Made by a program: the position numbers and the translations under genes
Notes under the pieces: generated by a model
Database searches by the model: none
What the model saw: only the letters and a program-made list of their open reading frames with translations
Told to the model about the DNA's origin: nothing
Part shown: piece by piece, positions 33,761 to 42,773 of the stretch
How positions within the stretch are numbered: the stretch's first letter is position 1
Layout: every line of letters starts with the position of its first letter
Source of the DNA: CADEED01 sp964444835
GTDB lineage: Bacteria; Pseudomonadota; Gammaproteobacteria; Steroidobacterales; Steroidobacteraceae
Direction of reading: 5' to 3'
Length of the DNA: 64,000 nucleotides
Assembly: GCA_964444835.1 (NCBI GenBank)
Contig: CAYUIT010000001.1
Coordinates: 186,001-250,000 of the forward strand

Positions 33761-34990
33761 TTAGCGGGCCGCAGCACTTCCGGCCCCAACGCTCTCGCGG
33801 CGTGCTGCGGCGAACCGGGTGCCATCTGGAGCGTGGGTGTCAAAGTAATCACGGATGCCGCGGAAGATTGCGTCTGCGATCCGCGCCCGATGTTCGGGCT
33901 GGCGCAGTTTCTTCTCGTCGCCCTTGTTCGATATGTAGGCGGTTTCCACCAGCATCGACGGAATGTCTGGCGACTTGAGAACCACGAAGCCAGCTTGCTG
34001 CACCTGCGGCTTACGCACTTCACCGATGCGATCGAGGGAACGCAATACTCGCTCCGCCGCGCTCATGCTTTGCGTGATGCTCGCGGTCTGCGAGAGATCG
34101 AGCAGCACGTTGGCGAGCATCCGGTCTTTGTCATCGAGCGACACGCCGCCCTTCAAGTCGGCCGCGTTTTCGCGCTCTGCGAGCCAGCGCGCGGCCTCGC
34201 TCGTCGCACCACGTTCGGACAACACATAGACCGACGAGCCTGAGACGCTGGGGTTTGCGATCGAGTCCGCGTGGATCGACACGAACATATCCGCCTTCGC
34301 TCGCCGCGCCCGCGCAATGCGATCGCGCAACTGAATGAATTGATCACTTTCGCGCGTGAGCACCGCGCGCATCCCCGGCTCGGCGTTGATGCGCGCGACC
34401 AGCGCTTTCGCGATGTCGAGCACGACATCCTTTTCGCGCGTGCCGGATGGCCCGATCGCTCCGGGGTCGACGCCGCCATGGCCAGCGTCGACTGCGATGA
34501 CGATCTCGCGATCGGAGTTCGTCGGCGCATGTTGCGCGCGAATTGGCTCGATCGCTGCGGCGGTGGGACTCGCCTCAACGGGCGCCGCTGCTACTTCCGC
34601 AGGGGTGGTTGCTCCGCCGAAATCGACGATTAAGCGATGCCCAGCATCGCCACTCGGCTCCACACGCATCACGTTGGGCTGCACGGGGCGCGCCACTTCA
34701 AACACAAAGCGAGCTGTCCGGTTTGGTTGCTTCCCCGAACGAATCGACGTGACGATACCGTCCGGCCCCGGCAGCTTTAGACCGTTCGGCAGCGGTGTGC
34801 CTGGCAAGTCCAACACGACGCGGTGCGGGTTTTCGAGCGTGAACACCTTGTAGCGCGCGACACCGTTCAAATCGACGACCGCCCGCGTGTTCTCGCCACC
34901 GCTCCACAGCCGCACGCCGCTCACCTCAGCCGCCCCGACGGGGAGCGCGAGCCCAAGCACGAGTGCGAGGAAAAAACCTTTTCGAGTCAT
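33761..34990 (-). CDS. amiC: N-acetylmuramoyl-L-alanine amidase (AmiC/AmiB type)
   Basis: Periplasmic cell-wall amidase of 409 residues. It has a signal peptide (KGFFLALVLGLALPVGAAE), an AMIN domain for septal targeting (about residues 22-125) and an Amidase_3 domain from about 180. Zinc and catalytic residues are visible in AVDAGHGGVDPGAIG, REKDVVLDIA, VSIHADSI and the late VETAYISNKGDE. The enzyme splits daughter-cell peptidoglycan. No LysM domain is present, unlike AmiB-type enzymes. It lies between tsaE and mutL, the usual neighbourhood. Confidence 0.94.
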   Translation of the reverse strand: MTRKGFFLALVLGLALPVGAAEVSGVRLWSGGENTRAVVDLNGVARYKVFTLENPHRVVLDLPGTPLPNGLKLPGPDGIVTSIRSGKQPNRTARFVFEVARPVQPNVMRVEPSGDAGHRLIVDFGGATTPAEVAAAPVEASPTAAAIEPIRAQHAPTNSDREIVIAVDAGHGGVDPGAIGPSGTREKDVVLDIAKALVARINAEPGMRAVLTRESDQFIQLRDRIARARRAKADMFVSIHADSIANPSVSGSSVYVLSERGATSEAARWLAERENAADLKGGVSLDDKDRMLANVLLDLSQTASITQSMSAAERVLRSLDRIGEVRKPQVQQAGFVVLKSPDIPSMLVETAYISNKGDEKKLRQPEHRARIADAIFRGIRDYFDTHAPDGTRFAAARRESVGAGSAAAR

Positions 34991-35041
34991 GATGTTCCGA
35001 AACTCACTTGCGGCGTAATCTACGTGGACGCCGCGTGAATT

Positions 35042-35542
35042 TCAATGCTCGTCGCGACCCCACGCGCTGCGCGCTGCCGCCAACACTCGCGCGCCATCCG
35101 CCGACTCTGCGCGCACCACGATGACTCGATCCTGAACGTCGTAGCCAATCTCGATGTCGAGATCCGCTGGCGGAATCTCCTCGACCGCGCGCTCCGGCCA
35201 TTCGATCAACCAAACGCTGCCGGGCTCCAAGTAGTCGCGCAACGCTAAGGCCTCGACCTCGGACGGATCGCGCACGCGATACAAATCGAGATGCAAGTAG
35301 GTGCGCGCACCCACCGTATACGGCTCAAGCAGCGTATAGCTCGGGCTTTTGATGGCCCCACCGACACCGAGTGCTTGCAGCAGCGCGCGCGCCAATACGG
35401 TCTTGCCAGCACCCAGATCGCCATGCAGGTGCAGTACGAAAGGCGTGGCCGCCACAGCCACCTGTTCGGCGAGCACGCGCGCCAAGCGCTCCGTGTCTGC
35501 AACGGAATGACTCGCGAGTTGCCAGGACGGAGTCTCGCTCAC
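35042..35542 (-). CDS. tsaE: tRNA threonylcarbamoyladenosine biosynthesis ATPase TsaE
   Basis: TsaE of 166 residues. It is the small ATPase that, with TsaB and TsaD, makes t6A37 in tRNAs reading ANN codons. The Walker A motif HLHGDLGAGKTVLARALL lies near residues 39-56, followed by SPSYTLLEPY, HLDLYRV and a LIEWPERA segment, all typical. It lies between nnrD and amiC on the same strand. Confidence 0.95.
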   Translation of the reverse strand: MSETPSWQLASHSVADTERLARVLAEQVAVAATPFVLHLHGDLGAGKTVLARALLQALGVGGAIKSPSYTLLEPYTVGARTYLHLDLYRVRDPSEVEALALRDYLEPGSVWLIEWPERAVEEIPPADLDIEIGYDVQDRVIVVRAESADGARVLAAARSAWGRDEH

Positions 35543-35551
35543 GTGACGCGC

Positions 35552-37027
35552 TCAGCGATTGACGGCCGCACGCAACTCCCGCAGCAAATCGCTGGCGAGC
35601 AAGCCGCGCTGGCCGTCGCGAGCGGCGATGTCGCCCGCCAGCGCATGCACCAGCACGCCCACGCGTGCCGCGACGGCAAGATCGCGGTGCTGCGCCAACA
35701 CGCCCGCGATCACGCCGGTGAGCACATCGCCCATGCCTGGCGTGGCCATGCCGGGATTACCACGCTCACAAATGTGCGTACCGGTCGCGGCCGCGACGAG
35801 CGTGCCAGCACCTTTGAGCACCGCGACCGCGCCGTAGCGCGCGGCGAGCTGCTCGACGCTCGCCAAACGATCGCGCTGGACCACTTGGGCATCGCTACCG
35901 AGCAAGCGCCCTGCTTCGCCAGGATGCGGCGTGAGAATCGCATTGGGCAGCGCGCGCACCGGCATCTCGGCAAGCTCGTTGAGGGCATCCGCATCGATGA
36001 CGAGCGGTTTGCCGCAGCCAAACACGTGCTGACACAGGGCACGCGCCCAGGCCGTGCGCCCGAGCCCCGGCCCGATGGCAACGACATCGACGCGTTCGAC
36101 CCACGACTCGATATCGCGCGCATCGACGATACCCGCGTACATGAGTTCCGGTCGCCCGCTAACAACTGCCGCAAGATTCTCGGGCGCGCCTGCCACGGTC
36201 ACGAGCCCAGCGCCGACGCGCAGCGCGGCCTCGCCGGCCAAGCGCAGCGCACCCGGCATGCCAGGCCCCCCGCCGACGACCAGAACGCGGCCAAAAGAGC
36301 CCTTGTGTGCATGGCGCGAGCGGCGCGGTAACGCGGCCGCGATTTCCGCTTCGGTCAAGCGTGCGAGCCGCGGCTTGAACTGCGCCGAGGCTGGTGCTTC
36401 CGCCTCGAGATCATCAAACAACAATGCGCCGGCATGCTCTGGCCCCGCCGCTAACAACAGCCCTGTTTTGAGGCCGATGAAGGTGATGGTCGCGTCCGCC
36501 TCGACAGCGGCACCTAACACCTCGCCGGTATCGGCGTCGAGGCCCGACGGTATGTCGAGCGACAGCACCGGTGCAGCAACCGAATTGATCGCATCGATGG
36601 CCAATCGCGCCGCTGGACGCAACTCACCCTTGGCGCCAATGCCGAGAATGGCATCGACGATGACCTCCGCCTTGGCAAGGCCCGGAGCGCCAAACGGCTC
36701 GACACGGCCACCACTCGACTGCCACTCCTCGCAAGCCCGACGCGCGTCGCCCGCCAGGTCGTCAGGCGCTGTCACAGACAATACGGTAACGTTCAGGCCC
36801 GCGGCTTGCGCGAACCGCGCGAGAACATAGCCATCGCCACCATTGTTGCCGCCCCCACACACGACGCACACGCTCATGGCCGTCGGCCAGCGTGTGCGCA
36901 GGGCACGCAACGCCGCCTCCGCAGCCCGCTTCATCAGCGTGTACGACGGCACACCGCGCTCGCGGATCATGTATTGATCGATGGCTCGTACTTGCGCCGA
37001 ACCGTACACCGCCATGGGAAGAGCCAT
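35552..37027 (-). CDS. nnrD: bifunctional NAD(P)H-hydrate epimerase / ADP-dependent dehydratase
   Basis: A 491-residue NAD(P)HX repair enzyme. The N-terminal epimerase domain carries VCGGGNNGGDGYVLARFA (about residues 57-74) and GLDADTGEVLG. The C-terminal ribokinase-like dehydratase domain has VVGGGPGMPGALRLAGEAAL, TPHPGEAGRLLG and GNPGMATPGMGDVLTGV. It restores hydrated NAD(P)H and sits upstream of tsaE, as in many gammaproteobacteria. The start could be 37027 or the ATG four codons later. Only 26 bp separate it from divergent queG, so the two promoters must overlap. It holds two GTTGTTAG octamers. Confidence 0.95.
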   Translation of the reverse strand: MALPMAVYGSAQVRAIDQYMIRERGVPSYTLMKRAAEAALRALRTRWPTAMSVCVVCGGGNNGGDGYVLARFAQAAGLNVTVLSVTAPDDLAGDARRACEEWQSSGGRVEPFGAPGLAKAEVIVDAILGIGAKGELRPAARLAIDAINSVAAPVLSLDIPSGLDADTGEVLGAAVEADATITFIGLKTGLLLAAGPEHAGALLFDDLEAEAPASAQFKPRLARLTEAEIAAALPRRSRHAHKGSFGRVLVVGGGPGMPGALRLAGEAALRVGAGLVTVAGAPENLAAVVSGRPELMYAGIVDARDIESWVERVDVVAIGPGLGRTAWARALCQHVFGCGKPLVIDADALNELAEMPVRALPNAILTPHPGEAGRLLGSDAQVVQRDRLASVEQLAARYGAVAVLKGAGTLVAAATGTHICERGNPGMATPGMGDVLTGVIAGVLAQHRDLAVAARVGVLVHALAGDIAARDGQRGLLASDLLRELRAAVNR

Positions 37028-37053
37028 GGCGTCATTATACTGGGCAGTGTGTC

Positions 37054-38124
37054 ATGACCCAGCATTCCTCACTGCCGAACGGTGCTGCCCTGAAACGCGA
37101 GATCGCCGCCCTGGCTGCGGCACGCGGGTTTCAGCAGCTTGGTGTCGCGAACATCGATCTCGGCCCTGATGCCGACCATCTCGAGGCGTGGCTCGCTGCG
37201 GGTCGTCACGGCGAGATGGGCTACATGCAGCGACACGGCAGCAAACGCACCTCGCCGGCGGAACTCGTGCCCGGCACGCTAACAATTCTGAGCGCACGGA
37301 TGGACTACTGGCCAAGCGACGCGCGCGATGCGCACGCCGTACTGGCTGATGATCACGCAGGTTACGTGTCGCGCTACGCGCTCGGGCGCGACTACCACAA
37401 AGTGTTGCGCAACGCCCTGCAAGCATTGGCCGACGAAATTGCAGCACGCATTGGCCCGTTTGGTTATCGCGTCTTCGTCGACAGCGGACCAGTTCTAGAG
37501 AAAGCACTCGCGCGCAATGCCGGGCTTGGATGGATTGGCAAACACACCAACCTCATCGCGCGCGATGCGGGCTCGTGGTTCTTCCTGGGTGAAATCCTGA
37601 CGGACTTACCACTGCCCGTCGACGAACCAGCAAGCGCGCATTGCGGCACGTGCACTGCCTGCATCCCGGCGTGCCCGACGGGCGCGATCGTGGCGCCCTA
37701 CCAACTCGATGCGCGCCGCTGTATCTCGTATCTCACGATCGAACTCGACGGCGACATCCCGGTGGAGTGGCGGCCCGCGATCGGTAACCGCATCTATGGC
37801 TGCGACGACTGCCAATTGGTTTGCCCGTGGAACAAGTTCGCCCGTGCAGCAACGCATCCTGACTTCAAGGTGCGGCATGGACTCGACGCCACGGCGCTCG
37901 TCGATTTGTTTGCGTGGAGCGAGACGGATTTCGCCGAGCGCATGCGCGGCTCAGCCATCCATCGCATCGGCTACGAACGCTGGTTGCGCAACATTGCCGT
38001 GGCCCTCGGCAACGCCACGACGACGCCGACCGTCATCGCGGCACTCGAGGCACGGCGCGACGATCCTTCGCTGTTAGTGCGAACGCATGTGGCGTGGGCA
38101 CTCGCGCAACACGCTAGCCCGTAG
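37054..38124 (+). CDS. queG: epoxyqueuosine reductase
   Basis: QueG of 356 residues, a cobalamin- and Fe-S-dependent enzyme making queuosine in tRNA. Two 4Fe-4S motifs are visible: HCGTCTACIPACPTGAI (about 190-206) and GCDDCQLVCPWNKFA (about 249-263). The start chosen is ATG at 37054 (MTQHSSLPNG). A longer open frame would run through divergent nnrD and was rejected. It shares a 26-bp promoter gap with nnrD. Its stop overlaps convergent panC by 11 bp. Confidence 0.96.
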   Translation: MTQHSSLPNGAALKREIAALAAARGFQQLGVANIDLGPDADHLEAWLAAGRHGEMGYMQRHGSKRTSPAELVPGTLTILSARMDYWPSDARDAHAVLADDHAGYVSRYALGRDYHKVLRNALQALADEIAARIGPFGYRVFVDSGPVLEKALARNAGLGWIGKHTNLIARDAGSWFFLGEILTDLPLPVDEPASAHCGTCTACIPACPTGAIVAPYQLDARRCISYLTIELDGDIPVEWRPAIGNRIYGCDDCQLVCPWNKFARAATHPDFKVRHGLDATALVDLFAWSETDFAERMRGSAIHRIGYERWLRNIAVALGNATTTPTVIAALEARRDDPSLLVRTHVAWALAQHASP

Positions 38125-38965
38125 CGAATGCCACGTTATCGATGAGCCGTGCTCGGCCGAGGCGCGACGCGGCAAGCACCACGAACTCGCGCGTCGTTTG
38201 GCTCGCCGATGCCAACGACAGCGCATCGCGCACGGCGAAGTAATCCGTCTTGAAGCCGAGCGCGTCCAAAGCAGCTGCGCCTGCGCGCTCGAGCGCCGCA
38301 AAATCGCGCGCGCCTCCTTGGATAGCCGCCTGCGCTGCCCGCAACTCCTGATGGATCGCCGGGGCCAGCGCGCGCTCCTCGGCTGTTAGGTACTGGTTGC
38401 GCGAACTCATCGCGAGGCCGTCCGCCTCCCGCACCGTCGGCGCGCCGACGATACGCACACGCAAGCACAAATCGGCAACCATGCGACGGATCACCGCGAG
38501 TTGTTGGTAGTCCTTCTCGCCAAAGATCGCCGTGTCCGGCTCGACGATGTGAAACAACTTCGCCACGACCGTCGCCACGCCTTCGAAATGGCCGGGCCGA
38601 AACGCTCCGCACAGAATATTCGAAATCTCTGGCACTTCGATGCGCGTGGCCGCCGCTGCCCCATTCGGGTAAATCTCGGCGACATCGGGCGTGAACATCA
38701 AATCACACCCTGCTGCACTCAACATCTGCGAGTCGCGCTGCGGTGTGCGCGGGTAGTGATTGAAATCCTCGTTGGGACCGAACTGCATCGGATTGACGAA
38801 GATGCTCGCGACAAAGCGCTCGCCGTGTCGCTTGGCCGCTTCGATCAAGCTGACATGGCCAGCATGGAGATTGCCCATCGTCGGCACAAAGACGATGCGA
38901 TCGCCGGCGGCACGCCAGCGCGCCACTTCGGCGCGCACCGCTTGAATCGTCGTCACGATCTGCAT
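38114..38965 (-). CDS. panC: pantothenate synthetase
   Basis: PanC of 283 residues, which ligates pantoate and beta-alanine using ATP. It has the nucleotidyltransferase motif VPTMGNLHAGHVSL (about residues 27-40), IFVNPMQFGPNEDFNHYPRT, the ATP/pantoate segment GEKDYQQLAVIRRMV and the late SSRNQYL. It follows panB on the same strand by 38 bp. No panD (aspartate decarboxylase) is present here, so beta-alanine supply must be encoded elsewhere. Confidence 0.97.
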   Translation of the reverse strand: MQIVTTIQAVRAEVARWRAAGDRIVFVPTMGNLHAGHVSLIEAAKRHGERFVASIFVNPMQFGPNEDFNHYPRTPQRDSQMLSAAGCDLMFTPDVAEIYPNGAAAATRIEVPEISNILCGAFRPGHFEGVATVVAKLFHIVEPDTAIFGEKDYQQLAVIRRMVADLCLRVRIVGAPTVREADGLAMSSRNQYLTAEERALAPAIHQELRAAQAAIQGGARDFAALERAGAAALDALGFKTDYFAVRDALSLASASQTTREFVVLAASRLGRARLIDNVAFATG

Positions 38966-39003
38966 CCCGTTGACCTCTCTCGCTACTGTGCGCGTGAGGC
39001 GCG

Positions 39004-39831
39004 CTAGAAGCAGTGTTCCGGCGCGGGATAGGTGCGCTCTTTGACGGCGCGCACGTAACGATTGACGGCATCGACATTCGAACTCGCGCCGGCCATGAAA
39101 TTCTTCACGAAGCGCGGCTTGCGGCCCATCGTGATGTCGAGCACGTCGTAGAGCACGAGGATCTGGCCATCCGTATCAGGGCCTGCACCGATGCCAATCA
39201 CCGGGACTTCGAGCGCTTCTGTGATGCGTTTACCCAGGTCGCTGGGAATGCACTCGAGGAGGATGATGTCAGCGCCGGCGGACTCGAGTGCTTTGGCACT
39301 CGCGAGCATGCGCTCGCCCGCGTCATCCCCGCGACCTTGCACGCGAAAGCCGCCAGTTTTGTGTACCGATTGCGGCTTCAAGCCCAGATGCGCGCATACG
39401 GCAATATCGTGCTTAGCCAAGAACTCGACAATCTCGATTTGGGTGCCGCCGCTTTCGAGCTTCACCATCTCGGCGCCGCCCTCTTGCATCAAGCGCACGG
39501 AATTGGCCAGCGCCAGCTCTTTCGTGGGATAGCTCGCAAACGGCAGGTCGGCCATCAAGAACGGCCGATGCACACCGCGCGAGGTGGCGCGGCAGTGATA
39601 GACCATGTCGTCCATCGTCACCGGTACCGTAGTGTCATGCCCTTGCAGCACCATCCCGAGCGAATCGCCGACGAGTACGACATCGGCATCGGCCGCATCG
39701 ACGAGCGCCCCGAAGCTCGCGTCGTAACACGTGATGCACGCGATCTTCTCGCCGTCGCGCTTCATTTTGTCGAGCGTGCCGAGGGTTACCGGTGGGCGTG
39801 TCGAATCGCGAGTTTCAAGATGGGTATACAT
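39004..39831 (-). CDS. panB: 3-methyl-2-oxobutanoate hydroxymethyltransferase
   Basis: PanB of 275 residues, transferring a hydroxymethyl group from methylene-THF to ketoisovalerate, the first step to pantothenate. Recognised segments are ACITCYDASFGALVDAADAD, VLVGDSLGMVLQGH, then FGSYP-like FASYPTKE, and ICAHLGLKPQS (here VCAHLGLKPQS). The GIGAGPDTDGQILV motif is near residue 215. It is upstream of panC in the same direction. Confidence 0.97.
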   Translation of the reverse strand: MYTHLETRDSTRPPVTLGTLDKMKRDGEKIACITCYDASFGALVDAADADVVLVGDSLGMVLQGHDTTVPVTMDDMVYHCRATSRGVHRPFLMADLPFASYPTKELALANSVRLMQEGGAEMVKLESGGTQIEIVEFLAKHDIAVCAHLGLKPQSVHKTGGFRVQGRGDDAGERMLASAKALESAGADIILLECIPSDLGKRITEALEVPVIGIGAGPDTDGQILVLYDVLDITMGRKPRFVKNFMAGASSNVDAVNRYVRAVKERTYPAPEHCF

Positions 39832-39879
39832 AGCGGCGGCAGCATGACGAAGGCGCGCGCGACAATCAATCGGCTGTGA

Positions 39880-40542
39880 CTATCGATCGAGCGCGCCGTG
39901 GCGTAACGGGTTGTAATACGAGCGACCGCGGCGTGCGGCGCGAATCATCCCGACCAACTCTTGGTAGTCGGCGTCGTTATTGACAAGATCGATGTTGGCC
40001 GCGTTGACGATCAGCAGGGGTCCCCTGTCATAACTCAAAAAGAAACGCGCGTAGGCATCGTTGAGTCGCTCGAGATAGGCGCGATCAATCAAGCCCTCGT
40101 AGCCGATACCGCGCCGCGCGATTCGATCAAGCAACACACCCACCGGCGCTTGCAGATACACCACGAGATCGGGCTGCGGCGGCTCGATCGCTAACTTCGT
40201 ATGCACTTGGTCATACAACGCCAACTCCGCCTCGTCGAGTGTGAGGCTCGCGAACAACCGGTCCTTGTCGAGCAAATAATCGGCGATGCGTAACGGCGCA
40301 AACAGATCTTGCTGCTGCAGCGCCGTCAGCTGTTGCGCGCGCTGGAACAAGAAATACAGCTGGGCGGGCAACGCCCCCGCCCGCGGATTGCGGTAGAAGC
40401 GTTCGAGAAAAGGATTGTCGGCCGCTTGCTCGAGAACGAGTTCCCCGCCGAAGGTCTCGGCGAGACGGCGCGACAAACTGGTTTTGCCGACGCCGATTGG
40501 GCCCTCGACGACGATGAAGCGATGTGGCAACTCGGCGTTCAT
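39880..40542 (-). CDS. deoxynucleoside kinase (deoxyadenosine/deoxyguanosine kinase family)
   Basis: dNK-family kinase of 220 residues. It has the P-loop VVEGPIGVGKTSLSRRL (about residues 11-27), ADNPFLERFY, the DYLLDKDRLFASLTL lid/DRS-like region, and VVYLQAPVGVLLDRIARRG. This family phosphorylates deoxypurine nucleosides in Gram-positives; the proteobacterial pan/folK-linked member is less well studied. Its start overlaps the folK stop by 4 bp. The position between folK and panB is a known gammaproteobacterial arrangement. Confidence 0.88.
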   Translation of the reverse strand: MNAELPHRFIVVEGPIGVGKTSLSRRLAETFGGELVLEQAADNPFLERFYRNPRAGALPAQLYFLFQRAQQLTALQQQDLFAPLRIADYLLDKDRLFASLTLDEAELALYDQVHTKLAIEPPQPDLVVYLQAPVGVLLDRIARRGIGYEGLIDRAYLERLNDAYARFFLSYDRGPLLIVNAANIDLVNNDADYQELVGMIRAARRGRSYYNPLRHGALDR

Positions 40543-41081
40543 GACACCGGCGCGGCCTCCGGCAACACTTCTATTCCGCGTAGGTTCACGCGGTCACGTA
40601 ACGCGCGTACCGGCCCCAAGCGCGGCACCACCAGTTCCGCCGCGATCTCCGCGAGCGGCACCACGACGAAGTCCCGCTCGGCAATGCCGGGATGCGGCAG
40701 CGTCAATACATCGGTCGCGCGTTCGGCCCCGCCGACTACTAACAAGTCGAGATCGATGCGCCGCGGCCCCCAACGCTCGCGCGTGGGCGCGCGCCCCATC
40801 GCCAGCTCGATCGCCCGCAGCGCCGCGAGCAGTTCCTCGGGCGGCAGTTGCGTCAGCACGCCGGCGACGGCATTCACGAACGCGGGTTGCACGACCGCGC
40901 CGAATGGCTTTGACCGATACAACGACGAGCGCGCGATCAATCGACTGCGTGGCAGCGTGCTCAAGCGCTCGTACGCAACTTGCACCTGCCGAACTGGATC
41001 GTCGAGATTGCTGCCGATCCCAATGTATGCGGGCACCCAGCGAGCGCCAACGGTCGGCGACACGCTCACGGCGAGGTTCAC
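40539..41081 (-). CDS. folK: 2-amino-4-hydroxy-6-hydroxymethyldihydropteridine pyrophosphokinase
   Basis: FolK (HPPK) of 180 residues, acting in folate synthesis. It shows YIGIGSNLDDPVRQVQ (about residues 19-34), SSLYRSKPFG, the signature RWGPRRIDLDLLVV (about 108-121) and LTLPHPGIAERDFV. Start and stop codons overlap pcnB and the kinase gene by 4 bp each. The pcnB-folK-panB-panC run is conserved in gammaproteobacteria. Confidence 0.96.
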   Translation of the reverse strand: MNLAVSVSPTVGARWVPAYIGIGSNLDDPVRQVQVAYERLSTLPRSRLIARSSLYRSKPFGAVVQPAFVNAVAGVLTQLPPEELLAALRAIELAMGRAPTRERWGPRRIDLDLLVVGGAERATDVLTLPHPGIAERDFVVVPLAEIAAELVVPRLGPVRALRDRVNLRGIEVLPEAAPVS

Positions 41082-42583
41082 GCGGCGCCACTCGGGCGAC
41101 GGCGTCGACGCGGCCGTCGGCGCCCGCCGCCCGGCGACGGCGCATTCGGCGCGGGCGCGAGCGCGTCAGCCATGCGCTCGCGATCGGCTTGCGACACCTC
41201 TTGCAGGCGTGTCCACCAATGCGCGACGTCCACTGCTGCAAGCCCCACTTCGGCGCGCAACACCAACAAGTCGTAGCCTGCACGAAAGCGCGGCTGCTCC
41301 AGCATCCGCAACGCTCGGCGGCCGCGCGGCTGTTCGAGACGCGGTTGCGCGGCGAACATCTCGCGCATGCCGAGCGTGAAACGCTTCGGAATCGAAATGC
41401 GCTCTTGTGCGGCTCGGGTTACGCGATCGACGGCATCGAGAATTGCGCCCACGTCGTGCCATTTCTCAGGCGGCATGCGCTCGATCGTCTCCGCGATGGG
41501 ACCGTAGAGCAGGATCGAAAACAAGAACGTGGGCGTGACGGGCTTGCCAGCCGCCACACGCGCATCGGTGTTCAGCAACCCTTGGCGCACGAGATTCGCA
41601 ACGATGCCACGGGGATGACGATTCAGATAGTCAGCGACCGTTGGTAGCAGCTCGCCCAATAAATTGAGCTCTTGCAATACTTCGAGGGAGCGCGCGCCGT
41701 GCCCCGTCAAGAATAACTTCAAGGTTTCGTCAAACAAGCGTGCATGCGGCACGCCGGCTAACAACTCGCGTAACGACTCGATCGGCGCTGCTGTCTCGGG
41801 CGCGAGATCGAAGGCCAATTTGGCGCGAAAGCGCGCCGCGCGCAGCATGCGCACGGGATCTTCGCGATAGCGTGTCTCAGGATCGCCAATCAACCGCAGC
41901 CGACGCGCCGCGACGTCCTCGGCGCCGTTCGTATAGTCCCAAACCGAGAAATCGGCGATGTTGTAATAGAGCGCGTTGCATGCAAAATCGCGCCGCCACA
42001 CATCCTCGTCGATCGTGCCGTAGACGTTGTCCCGCAGGATGCGACCGGAAGCATCGGTCAAACGCTCGGTGTCGAAACTCGCGTCGCTGTGGCGCGGCGC
42101 TTCGGGCGCAAGTTCGCGACCGTGAAAGCCTGTCTCGTGAGAGCCGGACTCGGCGAGCACCGCGGCGGACTCTGCCTCGGCCGCTAACTCCTCCTCGGCA
42201 TCTTCGGCTTCGACCTCGACGGGATCGTCGCCCACGCCTGGCGCCTGCGACGCGCGAAATGTCGCCACTTCGATGATCTCGCGCCCGAAGAACACATGTG
42301 CGAGCCGAAAGCGACGCCCCACGAGACGGCAGTTGCGGAACACGCGCTTGACCTCTTCGGGCAGAGCGCTCGTCGCAATGTCAAAATCCTTCGGCGTAAT
42401 GCCGAGGAGCAGGTCGCGTACACAGCCGCCGACCAGAAACGCCTCGTATCCTGCCTCCCGCAGCCGATACAACACTTTTAACGCGTTGGGTGAGATGGCC
42501 GATCGCGAAATGGGGTGCTGTTCGCGCGGGATGATTCGCGCCAGCGGTGGGACCGCTGAAGTGGCAATGTCGACGGAATTCAA
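41078..42583 (-). CDS. pcnB: poly(A) polymerase I
   Basis: PcnB of 501 residues, a class II nucleotidyltransferase that adds 3' poly(A) tails and promotes RNA decay. The core motif reads FLVGGCVRDLLLGITPKDFDIATSA-like text from about residue 49, with the catalytic Asp pair in DFD, followed by RRDFACNALYYN. Between FRASQAP and the LRDNVYGTIDEDV segment lies an acidic insert of about 45 residues (about 118-165, rich in Glu/Ala), longer than in E. coli PcnB. The basic C-terminus (RRRPRRRRRP) is typical. It is divergent from the tRNA-Glu gene. Confidence 0.95.
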   Translation of the reverse strand: MNSVDIATSAVPPLARIIPREQHPISRSAISPNALKVLYRLREAGYEAFLVGGCVRDLLLGITPKDFDIATSALPEEVKRVFRNCRLVGRRFRLAHVFFGREIIEVATFRASQAPGVGDDPVEVEAEDAEEELAAEAESAAVLAESGSHETGFHGRELAPEAPRHSDASFDTERLTDASGRILRDNVYGTIDEDVWRRDFACNALYYNIADFSVWDYTNGAEDVAARRLRLIGDPETRYREDPVRMLRAARFRAKLAFDLAPETAAPIESLRELLAGVPHARLFDETLKLFLTGHGARSLEVLQELNLLGELLPTVADYLNRHPRGIVANLVRQGLLNTDARVAAGKPVTPTFLFSILLYGPIAETIERMPPEKWHDVGAILDAVDRVTRAAQERISIPKRFTLGMREMFAAQPRLEQPRGRRALRMLEQPRFRAGYDLLVLRAEVGLAAVDVAHWWTRLQEVSQADRERMADALAPAPNAPSPGGGRRRPRRRRRPSGAA

Positions 42584-42600
42584 TGAGTGAGCTTTCCCGC

Positions 42601-42628
42601 TTGAGGTCGAGTGGCAGCCGCATATAAT
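42601..42628 (+). promoter_or_regulatory. promoter of tRNA-Glu
   Basis: TTGAGG (42601-42606) and a perfect TATAAT (42623-42628) are separated by 16 bp. They are followed by a GC-rich discriminator (CCGCGC), as is typical of stringently controlled stable-RNA promoters. The tRNA begins 31 bp downstream of the -10 box. Confidence 0.8.
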
Positions 42629-42659
42629 ACCGCGCTCTCTGGCCTCCCACTCAATCAGC

Positions 42660-42735
42660 GCTCCTTTCGTCTAGAGGCCCAGGACATAGCCCTCTCAAGG
42701 CTGTAACACGGGTTCGAATCCCGTAAGGAGCGCCA
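42660..42735 (+). tRNA. tRNA-Glu (anticodon CTC)
   Basis: A 76-nt tRNA gene with encoded CCA. Acceptor arms GCTCCTT (42660-42666) and AAGGAGC (42725-42731) pair fully, and the discriminator is G. The T-loop GGTTCGAATC is canonical. The anticodon stem TAGCC/GGCTG encloses a seven-base loop CTCTCAA, giving anticodon CTC, which reads GAG. The body sequence, including the D-arm TCGTCTAGAGGCCCAGGA, matches bacterial tRNA-Glu. It stands alone, with no neighbouring tRNA or rRNA. Confidence 0.96.
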
Positions 42736-42773
42736 TTTCCAGGCGCAATGCATCGCGGCTGTCCCGGACAGCT

